From contig CANQJB010000010.1 in NCBI GenBank assembly GCA_947624155.1, positions 1 to 38,118 of the forward strand: 38,118 nt of DNA. Reading direction: 5' to 3'. A program made the translations under genes and the position numbers. This document shows, one piece after another, positions 1 to 6,395 of this stretch; the stretch's first letter is position 1; each line of letters begins with the position of its first letter. Source of the stretch: an uncultured Clostridia bacterium. GTDB taxonomy: Bacteria > Bacillota > Clostridia > Oscillospirales > Ruminococcaceae. The notes beneath the pieces are model-generated. The model saw only the letters and a list, made by a program, of their open reading frames with translations, ran no database searches and was not told where the DNA came from.

Positions 1-530
1 CCATCAACCTCTCGTGTGCCGATGTTGCGGTTGCACTCCACAAAGCCGAGCTTTTCGGCACAGCGGAGCATACGGACATTGCCCGACCAAGTTTGTGTGT
101 AAAGCTCGTTCAACCCGTTCTCAAAGTAATAGTGAACAAACGCACGGAGGGCGTTTGTTCCGATGCCGTTACCATACAAATCTGGTTCACAAATGTCAAT
201 GCCAATCGCGCGATAAACGGTCTGACCGTCCTTGATCTCGCCAACCCATTCGTAGTTTTCGTCAATGCAGTAGGAGCTGACCCAGCCAATGTGTCTGCCG
301 TTCCATTCGATTTCAAACTTCCAACGGCGAACATTGTCGGAAAGGTCTTTCACGGACTCATAGTATTCACGCCAAGACGCGCGCTCGGTTTCTTCGTCCG
401 ATTCGATCGGCTCCCATGGTACATCGGTATTCGACCACTCGGTTTCGGTGGTGAACCAACGCACATAGTCCTCAATGTCGGACTCAATCATATCACGAAG
501 AATAATGTTGTCAAATTCTATTTTCATCAT
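1..530 (-). CDS. GNAT-family N-acetyltransferase (RimJ/RimL-like), C-terminus outside window
   Basis: Read on the minus strand, an open frame runs from an ATG pair at 530/527 off the window edge. An AGGAAG Shine-Dalgarno lies 4 nt from the first ATG and 7 nt from the second, so 527 is slightly favoured. The protein starts MKIEFDNIILRDM, a typical opening for RimJ/RimL-type GNAT acetyltransferases. The acetyl-CoA-binding loop reads DLYGNGIGTNALR, followed by a later NVRMLRCAEKLGF helix typical of the fold. It would acetylate an amine on a small molecule or a protein N-terminus; the substrate cannot be told. Base use is visibly more AT-rich and less biased than in the neighbours, which hints at recent acquisition. 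The gene begins 60 nt after the aminopeptidase stop on the same strand. Confidence 0.8.
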   Translation of the reverse strand, partial: MMKIEFDNIILRDMIESDIEDYVRWFTTETEWSNTDVPWEPIESDEETERASWREYYESVKDLSDNVRRWKFEIEWNGRHIGWVSSYCIDENYEWVGEIKDGQTVYRAIGIDICEPDLYGNGIGTNALRAFVHYYFENGLNELYTQTWSGNVRMLRCAEKLGFVECNRNIGTREVD

Positions 531-590
531 CTATCTTCCTTCAAATCCCGATTTATCGCTCCATATCGGCACGCCGCTCTCTCCGTCTTT

Positions 591-2153
591 TTATGCTTCG
601 AGCTCATATCCCCCGTCGGGAGTGCGGGTGATCTTTGTTCTGAAAAATTCCGCCGCAGCGCGTTCGAGATAGAGCGTGTCGTAGCTTCCGCCGGTCTCAT
701 AGGACGAGTGCATCGCGAGTTGGGCGAGGCCGATGTCGACGGTGTTGACCGAGAATCTTGTCGCCGAAATGTTTCCGAGAGTTCCTCCGCCGGCCATATC
801 CGAGCGGTTCGCAAAGCTTTGAACCGGGACAGCAACCGAGGCGCAGATTTTGCGGAAAATAGCGTCGGAGACCGCGTCGGTCGCGTAGGACTGGCGGGCG
901 TTGAACTTTATCACTATCCCCTCGTTCATAAACGGGCGGTTCTGCGGGTCGGCATATTCGGGGTGGTTCGGGTGGACTGCGTGGGCATTGTCGGCCGAGA
1001 CAACAAAGCTCTGAGGCTGCATCTGCGCTCTGCTCTTGCCGAGAGACGCGCAGATTCTGTCGATCACGCCGAGCAGGAAGTCGGAATCGGCGCCCTGCTT
1101 GGTCGAGCTGCCCACCTCCTCGTTGTCGAACACGGCATAGACTGAAACGGTGCCGTCGTTGGAGCCGTTGAGGATTCCCTGCAAGCCGGCGTATACGCAC
1201 TGGAGGTCGTCTAGCTTCGGCGTTGAGACATATTCCCCGCCGTCGCCCCAGATCACTCCCGGAGTCTTGTTATAGAGGTAGAGATCGGCGCTGACTACCT
1301 CCTTTTCCTTGACGCCTGCGGCCTCGGCGACAAGCGCGGCGAGGCTGCCCTCAGCCTTTTCCGAGCCGAGAAGCGGGATCGTGTCGGTCTGGGGGTTATA
1401 GTTGTATCCGTCGTTGATGTTGCGCTGGAAGTGTGAGCAGACATTCGGGATCACAACCGTTGTGTCCGAGAGGTTGACAAGAACGCTCTTTAGCCCGCTT
1501 TGGGTCTGAACTATCGCTCTGCCCGCGATCGAGAGCGGCCGGTCAAGCCACGACGGCATAATACCTCCGCCGTAGCGCTCGGTGTCGAGCCGGACATAAT
1601 GGCCGAGTGTGAGCATTTCGGACAGCGGCTTTAATTTAAAGGTCGGGGAATCGCAGTGTGCGGCGTAGATATTGAAGCCCTGAACGTCGCCGGAGCCGAT
1701 TCTGAACGCGATCAGCGCGGAGCCGTTGCGGGTGGTGAAATAGCTTTCGCCGCGATCGAGCTGCCAGTCCTCCCACTCGTTGAGCGGCTTGAAGCCTTCG
1801 TTAGAGAGCTTTCTCGAAATATTGTCAACGGCGTGGAAAACGGTCGGCGAGGCGCTTATAAAGCTGAGGAGCTTTTCGGCGCTCGAACGGTTGTCGGTCA
1901 TGTCAATCAGGTTTTCTCCCTCCTGAGCGTTGTCGGCGGAGTGACCCATTTCGGAGCTCAGCCCGAGGATATATTCAGCCGAGACGTCATATAGCCGCGC
2001 GAGCCGCTTTATCGTCTCGGGGCTGGGGGCGGTGTCGCCCTTTTCATAGCGCGAGAGCGACTTATTTGAAAGCCCGATCGCGTCGAAGACGTCCATCTGC
2101 GAGAGGCCCTTGCGCTTTCGCGCCTGCCTCAGTCTTTCACCGAATGTTGTCAT
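591..2153 (-). CDS. XRE-family HTH domain fused to M18 aminopeptidase
   Basis: A single uninterrupted 520-residue frame. Residues about 4-65 form a helix-turn-helix of the XRE/Cro type (GERLRQARKRKGLSQ, then LSRYEKGDTAPSPETIKRLA). From about residue 93 it is a complete M18 (aspartyl aminopeptidase-like) zinc peptidase. Visible catalytic and metal residues are H166 and D168 in AAHCDSP, D315/D316 in KLDDLQ, E345/E346 in DNEEVGS, D388 in SADNAHAVHPN and H482 in AMHSSYE, so the enzyme looks intact. M18 enzymes remove N-terminal, often acidic, residues in the cytosol and normally lack a DNA-binding domain. M85 (1901) lies just before the peptidase and an AGGAGG sits at 1924-1919, which may be a relic ribosome site of a once separate gene. 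It follows mtn by 54 nt and is probably co-transcribed. A frameshift or lost stop in the assembly is a possible alternative. Confidence 0.9.
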   Translation of the reverse strand: MTTFGERLRQARKRKGLSQMDVFDAIGLSNKSLSRYEKGDTAPSPETIKRLARLYDVSAEYILGLSSEMGHSADNAQEGENLIDMTDNRSSAEKLLSFISASPTVFHAVDNISRKLSNEGFKPLNEWEDWQLDRGESYFTTRNGSALIAFRIGSGDVQGFNIYAAHCDSPTFKLKPLSEMLTLGHYVRLDTERYGGGIMPSWLDRPLSIAGRAIVQTQSGLKSVLVNLSDTTVVIPNVCSHFQRNINDGYNYNPQTDTIPLLGSEKAEGSLAALVAEAAGVKEKEVVSADLYLYNKTPGVIWGDGGEYVSTPKLDDLQCVYAGLQGILNGSNDGTVSVYAVFDNEEVGSSTKQGADSDFLLGVIDRICASLGKSRAQMQPQSFVVSADNAHAVHPNHPEYADPQNRPFMNEGIVIKFNARQSYATDAVSDAIFRKICASVAVPVQSFANRSDMAGGGTLGNISATRFSVNTVDIGLAQLAMHSSYETGGSYDTLYLERAAAEFFRTKITRTPDGGYELEA

Positions 2154-2207
2154 TGTTATTCCTCGCTTTCATTTTGCGTTTATTTCACGGCTATGCTGCC
2201 GATACAT

Positions 2208-2894
2208 TCAATTTATTACCTTTTCAAGCACTGCGAGCAGAGCGGCGACGCAGCTTTCCGCCGCCTCTGTGACCATTGCGCTGAATTCCTCAGCGCCGGC
2301 GTTGACCGAATCGGAGACCGCCTTTATCATCAAAGCCGGAACTCCGGCGCGGTTGGCGGTCAGAAGTATCCCCGCCGACTCCATTTCGCAGATCTTTGCG
2401 CCGTAAAGGCGGTTTAATTCCCGCTTTCTTTCGGGGTCGGCGACAAATTTGTCGGCCGAGGCGCAGACAGCTCTCCCGAGCAAGGGGACGGCTTCGACCG
2501 CCGCCTCGACAAGCTCTTCGGGCGCGGGAATGCAGATATCGGGGTAATCGGGGTATCTCGCGGGCTCCCAGCCGTCGATCGGTGAAGTGTCGAAATCGTA
2601 GTGAACGACCTTTTCAACGACGACCGCACGCTTCAGCGACATATCGTCGGTCAGGCCGCCGCAGATTCCGAAGTTGACGATCAGATCAACGGAATATTTT
2701 GTAATCAGCATCTGAGCGGCAGAGGCGGCATAGATTTCGCCGACGCCGCTGCGCACGACATAGAGCTCATTTTTGCGGACAGAATACTCCGAAACATCGA
2801 AGCCCTGAAAGGATTCCGAGCCGACCGGCTCCCCGATTTTTGACAAAAGCGCTTCGACCTCGCTTCTCATCGCGACTATCATTCCGACCTTCAT
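2208..2894 (-). CDS. mtnN: 5'-methylthioadenosine/S-adenosylhomocysteine nucleosidase
   Basis: A 228-residue phosphorylase-superfamily protein that hydrolyses MTA and SAH to adenine plus a thioribose sugar, acting in methionine salvage and in clearing by-products of methylation. Residues matching the E. coli enzyme are visible: E12 in MRSEVEALL, the GVGEIYAA and NFGICGGL loops, the CEMESAG active-site segment with E172, and the general acid D195 in KAVSDSVN. Length is normal. The start has a GGAGGG ribosome site 6 nt upstream and a clear promoter at 2923-2951. It is the first gene of a minus-strand unit that continues into the HTH-M18 fusion. A purely MTA- or futalosine-directed relative cannot be excluded. 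Confidence 0.9.
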   Translation of the reverse strand: MKVGMIVAMRSEVEALLSKIGEPVGSESFQGFDVSEYSVRKNELYVVRSGVGEIYAASAAQMLITKYSVDLIVNFGICGGLTDDMSLKRAVVVEKVVHYDFDTSPIDGWEPARYPDYPDICIPAPEELVEAAVEAVPLLGRAVCASADKFVADPERKRELNRLYGAKICEMESAGILLTANRAGVPALMIKAVSDSVNAGAEEFSAMVTEAAESCVAALLAVLEKVIN

Positions 2895-2922
2895 TTTTAT
2901 CCCTCCGATTCTTTATATTTTA

Positions 2923-2951
2923 ATAATATCACGCTTCAAAGCGATTTTCAA
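2923..2951 (-). promoter_or_regulatory. Sigma-A promoter of mtnN
   Basis: On the minus strand, TTGAAA (2951-2946), a 17-bp spacer and TATTAT (2928-2923), 29 nt upstream of the start codon. The spacer contains the palindrome CGCTTTGAAGCG (2932-2943), positioned where a repressor could block RNA polymerase. Confidence 0.75.
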
Positions 2952-3040
2952 CAGTTTTCTGAAGTTTTTAGGTCACAGCGCCTTTGCGGGCGCATTTTCC
3001 TTGAAAATTTCATAATTCGGACACACTTAACGCCTGCTTT

Positions 3041-3051
3041 TGATATATAAT
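3041..3051 (+). promoter_or_regulatory. Extended -10 promoter of the two-component operon
   Basis: TGATATATAAT gives an extended -10 element (TG-N-TATATA, or an overlapping TATAAT at 3046-3051), 34 nt before the response regulator start. No good -35 hexamer is seen 16-18 bp upstream, so the promoter may be weak or need an activator. Confidence 0.5.
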
Positions 3052-3084
3052 AGTCTCAACAAATCTTCTTTGGAGGGATAATCT

Positions 3085-3762
3085 ATGGCAAAAATACTGA
3101 TCGTCGACGATGAAGCGAAGCTTCGCGAGGTCGTCAAGGAATACGCTGCCTTCGAGGGCTATGAGGTCGTCGAAGCGGCCGACGGAATGGAGGCGGTCGA
3201 GAAGGTCAGAGCCGACCACAGCTTTGACTGCATTATTCTCGACATCATGATGCCGAAGCTCGACGGATATTCCGCCTGCAAAGAGATCAAGAAAATCAAG
3301 AACATTCCGGTCATTATGCTCTCGGCGAGGGGCGAGGAATATGACAAGCTGTTCGGCTTTGAGGTCGGGATCGACGACTATGTCGTCAAGCCCTTCTCGC
3401 CGAAGGAGCTGATGGCGAGGATAAAGGTCGTCATCAAGCGCGGCTCGCGCCCAGAGGTCGACGACATCATCACCTATAAGGGGCTTGTCATCAACTTTGC
3501 TGCCCGCGACGTCATTATCGACGGCAAGCGCGCGCAGATGACCCCGAAGGAATATGACATTCTGTTCTTCCTCGCGAAGAATATGAACATCGCGATGTCT
3601 CGCGAGAAGCTTCTCGAAGAGGTCTGGGGCTTCGATTTCTACGGCGACGACCGAACCGTCGACACCCACATCAAGATGCTCCGAAACAGCCTCGGCCCAT
3701 ACCGCGACCTGATCGTCACACTCAGAGGAATGGGGTATAAATTTGACAACATCAAGCAGTAA
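3085..3762 (+). CDS. OmpR/PhoB-family response regulator
   Basis: A 225-residue DNA-binding response regulator. The receiver domain (about 1-118) has the acidic pair D8/D9, phospho-acceptor D53 in ILDIMMP, a serine at the usual Thr/Ser switch position (S80) and K102 in VVKPFSP. The winged-helix effector domain (about 130-225) ends with REKLLEEVWGFDFYGDDRTV and HIKMLRNSLG, the OmpR recognition-helix region. The start follows GGAGGG by 9 nt. It overlaps the histidine kinase gene by 20 nt, so the two form one coupled operon. The regulon is not given by the sequence, but GTAAC direct repeats upstream of the nearby 5651 gene are candidate sites. Confidence 0.95.
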   Translation: MAKILIVDDEAKLREVVKEYAAFEGYEVVEAADGMEAVEKVRADHSFDCIILDIMMPKLDGYSACKEIKKIKNIPVIMLSARGEEYDKLFGFEVGIDDYVVKPFSPKELMARIKVVIKRGSRPEVDDIITYKGLVINFAARDVIIDGKRAQMTPKEYDILFFLAKNMNIAMSREKLLEEVWGFDFYGDDRTVDTHIKMLRNSLGPYRDLIVTLRGMGYKFDNIKQ

Positions 3763-5173
3763 ACCGAAGCGGATAATCTCGCTGCGCTCGACGATCTGGG
3801 TTTATTTCGCGGTCTTTACCTTCGTCATTCTCTGCATCGTCTGGTTCTTCCAGGTCGGAACTCTTCCGAAATATTACGAGGCTTCGACCCGCTCGAAGAT
3901 AATGAGGATCAGCGCGGCAATATCCGCGGACTTCGACGACGAATATCCCCTCTCGAACCGGACGCTGATCGAAGACCTCGCCTATAACAACACAATGACG
4001 ATAGTCATCACCGACCTGAACGGCAACGCGCTCATCTCCTATGACTATATGGGCGGGTTCTCGGTTCTGACCGTCGGCAGCGGCTATCAGCTCTATAAAT
4101 ACCGCTCCGACGTTCTCGCGAGCGACACCAAGAGCTTTCTGACAACGATGACCAGCGAGCGGTTCCAGACCACCGAGCTTCTTTACGGCGGTATGCTCCA
4201 CGACAAATACATGGTCTTTATTAACACCTCTCTCGAACCGATCGGCCCCGCGGCGGAGGTAATAAAAGAGCAGCTTGTCTTTATCTCGCTGATAACCTTC
4301 TTCCTCGCGCTATTCATCACCTATATGCTCTCAAACCGCCTCTCATCGCCGTTTAAGCATATAATCGCCTCGGCGGAGCGGCTCGCCTCGGGTGACTACA
4401 CCACCCACTTTGAGGGCGGCGGATATCTCGAAATCAACGAGCTTTCTGACGTTTTAAACTACGCCGGCTCGGAGATCTCGAAGGTCGACAGCCTGCGCAA
4501 CGACCTGATCGCAAACGTGTCTCACGACCTGCGCACCCCGCTGACGATGATAAAGGCCTACGCCGAGATGATTCGCGACCTCTCGGGCGACAACCCCGAG
4601 AAGCGCGCCGAGCACCTCAAGGTAATCATCGACGAGTCGGACAGGCTCTCGGCGCTCGTCAGCAACCTGCTCGAGCTCTCGCGGCTCCAGAACGGCACGA
4701 TCGAGCTCAACCGCAGGCAGTTCTCGGTCTGCGAGTTTTTGGACAGCGTCGTCTCGCACTATCAGGTCCTCTCGGAGCGCGAGGGATATGAGTTCAAGAT
4801 CGAGCACGACGCCGACATGATCTGTGTCGGCGACGATACGCGGCTCGAACAGGTTCTCAGAAACTTCATCGACAACGCGGTCAATTATTCCGGCGATTCG
4901 AGGAAGATTATCATTCGCCAGCGGAATCTCGGCTCGGTGGTCAGGATCGAAGTTGTAGACTTCGGCGTCGGAATCGAAAAGGAAAAGCTGCCGATGATCT
5001 TTGACCGCTATTACCGCGACGAGCGCACCAAGCGCGACGTCACCGGCACCGGCCTCGGCCTTTCGATCGTCAAGGAAATTCTGAAGCTCCACGGTATGCG
5101 CTTCGGAGTTCAGTCCGAGGTCGGAAAGGGCTCGACATTCTGGTTCGATATTGAGGTCTCGCCGCAGAACTAA
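3743..5173 (+). CDS. Membrane sensor histidine kinase
   Basis: A 476-residue class I histidine kinase, partner of the preceding regulator. The first membrane segment is about residues 17-38, the extracytoplasmic sensor about 40-175, the second membrane segment about 176-197, then a HAMP linker to about 245. The HisKA domain carries H261 in NVSHDLRTPLTM. The ATPase domain has the N box (LRNFIDNAVNYS), the G1 box (VVDFGVGIEKE) and the G2 box (GTGLGLSIVKEIL). The best start is a TTG at 3743, 7 nt after GGGG and inside the regulator gene; later ATGs would remove the first membrane helix. The sensor segment resembles no ligand-binding family I can name, so the signal is unknown. Confidence 0.93.
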   Translation: MTTSSSKPKRIISLRSTIWVYFAVFTFVILCIVWFFQVGTLPKYYEASTRSKIMRISAAISADFDDEYPLSNRTLIEDLAYNNTMTIVITDLNGNALISYDYMGGFSVLTVGSGYQLYKYRSDVLASDTKSFLTTMTSERFQTTELLYGGMLHDKYMVFINTSLEPIGPAAEVIKEQLVFISLITFFLALFITYMLSNRLSSPFKHIIASAERLASGDYTTHFEGGGYLEINELSDVLNYAGSEISKVDSLRNDLIANVSHDLRTPLTMIKAYAEMIRDLSGDNPEKRAEHLKVIIDESDRLSALVSNLLELSRLQNGTIELNRRQFSVCEFLDSVVSHYQVLSEREGYEFKIEHDADMICVGDDTRLEQVLRNFIDNAVNYSGDSRKIIIRQRNLGSVVRIEVVDFGVGIEKEKLPMIFDRYYRDERTKRDVTGTGLGLSIVKEILKLHGMRFGVQSEVGKGSTFWFDIEVSPQN

Positions 5174-5209
5174 GAGTATATTTAAGGCTGATTATAACAA
5201 TTAGTATAC

Positions 5210-5248
5210 AAAAATCACCCCTGAATTTGAGTTCAGAGGTGATTTTTT
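5210..5248. terminator. Bidirectional rho-independent terminator
   Basis: AAAAATCACC/CTGAA pairs with TTCAG/GGTGATTTTT around a short TTTGAG loop, with one mismatch. T-runs at the outer end of each arm allow it to stop the kinase operon from the left and the 5274 gene from the right. Confidence 0.85.
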
Positions 5249-5273
5249 ATATGTGTGGAGGAATTATTCGTTG

Positions 5274-5651
5274 TCAGGCTCGCTGCGACTGCGAAAGCTT
5301 CATTACGGCCAGCGACGCCCAGGAGAGCGCGAAACCGCCGAGCTCAACTGCCAGAAGCAGACAGAACGCCGCCGCGGTCACTCCCGCGCTTCCGCCGGAA
5401 GCCGGAACCGGCGAGAAAAATCCGTCGGCGATCATCACTGCAAGGCAGACTGCTTGAGCGGCAAAAGCGAGAACCGGCGGCAGAAGCCTCATTCCGGGGA
5501 AGCAGTGGAGCGCGGTCTGGACCAGAAAGCCGAAGATCGCCGCCGAGCAGAACAGCAGAAATTCGCTTGTCACCATTGTTCTGAGCAGAAACGCCGTTCC
5601 GCCGAAGAGCGCGGCGGCGGTTAAAATCAAAACAGAAATCTTACTTTTCAT
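5274..5651 (-). CDS. Small membrane protein, unrecognised
   Basis: A 125-residue hydrophobic protein with about four predicted membrane segments (near residues 5-22, 28-47, 55-74 and 90-113) and a short basic N-terminus (MKSKIS). I do not recognise a family. The ATG at 5651 is preferred: a TTG 12 nt upstream (5663) would directly abut the AAAGGAG ribosome site (5670-5664), leaving no spacer, whereas the ATG sits 12 nt away. It has its own promoter and lies downstream of a GTAAC repeat array. It ends against the bidirectional terminator shared with the two-component operon, so it is a plausible target of that system. Confidence 0.6.
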   Translation of the reverse strand: MKSKISVLILTAAALFGGTAFLLRTMVTSEFLLFCSAAIFGFLVQTALHCFPGMRLLPPVLAFAAQAVCLAVMIADGFFSPVPASGGSAGVTAAAFCLLLAVELGGFALSWASLAVMKLSQSQRA

Positions 5652-5675
5652 TGTATAAACCAACTCCTTTATTCT

Positions 5676-5704
5676 ATAATATCAAAACCGCGATGCAAAT
5701 TCAA
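5676..5704 (-). promoter_or_regulatory. Promoter of the 5651 membrane protein gene, embedded in a hairpin
   Basis: On the minus strand, TTGAAT (5704-5699), a 17-bp spacer and TATTAT (5681-5676). The -35 lies in the loop of an AACCGCG/CGCGGTT hairpin (5686-5717) that could also terminate the upstream 6169 gene, so terminator and promoter overlap. Confidence 0.6.
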
Positions 5705-5714
5705 TTACACCGCG

Positions 5715-5740
5715 GTTACAAATAGTTACAGTTTGGTAAC
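5715..5740. promoter_or_regulatory. GTAAC direct-repeat array, candidate response-regulator site
   Basis: On the minus strand GTAAC occurs at 5729-5725 and 5719-5715, separated by 5 bp, with a mirror copy GTTAC at 5740-5736. The 10-11 bp period, just upstream of the -35 at 5704, is the layout used by OmpR/PhoB-type dimers. The assignment is an inference. Confidence 0.4.
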
Positions 5741-5749
5741 GGATTCCGG

Positions 5750-6169
5750 CTACTTTCTCAGCGCGCGGATAAAGCAGATTATCGCGTAGACGATCAGCGC
5801 GCCGACAAAGCCGAGGATCTGATAAACAAAGACGACGCCGCTGTTCATTCCGAGAGCGATTGCCGCGAGAACTCCTTTTCCCGCGCCGGCCTGGGTTGAG
5901 AAAATGTTGGCGAAATATAGAAAGTCCAGCAGGACAAAGTCTATTATCGAGGCGATAAACGGGAGCATCAGATGGATAGTCCGTTCGGCGGAGAAGCAGA
6001 GCAGAAGCTGGATCGCGAAGGCGTAGGCGACTATGAAATAGGCCGCGTCGAACCCTGTCAGGGCGGATATAACGACGATTATTCCCGGGACGACGCTTAT
6101 CATTCCGAAGATTGCGAAGCCGAACCCGACCGGATAGCGGTCGGAAAGATAGGAAAGGTGTGAGATCAT
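5750..6169 (-). CDS. Small membrane protein, unrecognised
   Basis: A 139-residue protein with about four predicted membrane segments (near residues 14-37, 42-62, 67-88 and 108-135) and a short basic C-terminus (RALRK). No family is recognised. The ATG at 6169 has an AAGGAG site 8 nt upstream; an in-frame GTG directly before it (6172) is also possible at 5 nt. The ribosome site follows immediately after a 10-bp stem-loop (6191-6219), so its access could be affected by that structure. No convincing promoter was found between it and the FtsX gene upstream. Confidence 0.6.
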   Translation of the reverse strand: MISHLSYLSDRYPVGFGFAIFGMISVVPGIIVVISALTGFDAAYFIVAYAFAIQLLLCFSAERTIHLMLPFIASIIDFVLLDFLYFANIFSTQAGAGKGVLAAIALGMNSGVVFVYQILGFVGALIVYAIICFIRALRK

Positions 6170-6190
6170 CACTTATGCTCCTTCTATAAA

Positions 6191-6219
6191 TCTGCCTGCA
6201 CATTTAATATGCAGGCAGA
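6191..6219. repeat. Perfect 10-bp stem-loop in the leader of the 6169 gene
   Basis: TCTGCCTGCA (6191-6200) and TGCAGGCAGA (6210-6219) are exact inverted copies around a 9-nt AT-rich loop. On the minus strand it is followed by TTTATAG and then the AAGGAG site. The T-run is weak, so it could be a poor terminator for the FtsX operon, an attenuator, or an mRNA-end stabiliser. Confidence 0.65.
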
Positions 6220-6224
6220 CGGAT

Positions 6225-6266
6225 TAGATGTTAGAGGCTAGATGATAGAAGTCAGATTCTAATACA
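6225..6266. repeat. Heptad tandem repeat, TAGAnGn units
   Basis: Four consecutive 7-bp units beginning TAGA (TAGATGT, TAGAGGC, TAGATGA, TAGAAGT), followed by two degenerate units (CAGATTC, TAATACA). Noncoding. The remaining stretch 6267-6395 holds a GC-rich segment with a CGCCGC-GAAA-GCGGCG tetraloop hairpin (6300-6315) and no gene that I can support. Confidence 0.6.
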
Positions 6267-6395
6267 TAGCGCTTGCGAACTCTGTCCGGATGAGGCCGGC
6301 GCCGCGAAAGCGGCGTGCGAGGCGGGAGCCGAGTAGGCCGAGGCGAATGCGACCATAGCGAAAGTAATAGTTGTATCTATTTTTGAGGCCGCATT

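Noticed and set aside
93-1145. 350-codon plus-strand open frame
   Set aside because: Crosses two minus-strand genes with clear families and has no ribosome site or domain.
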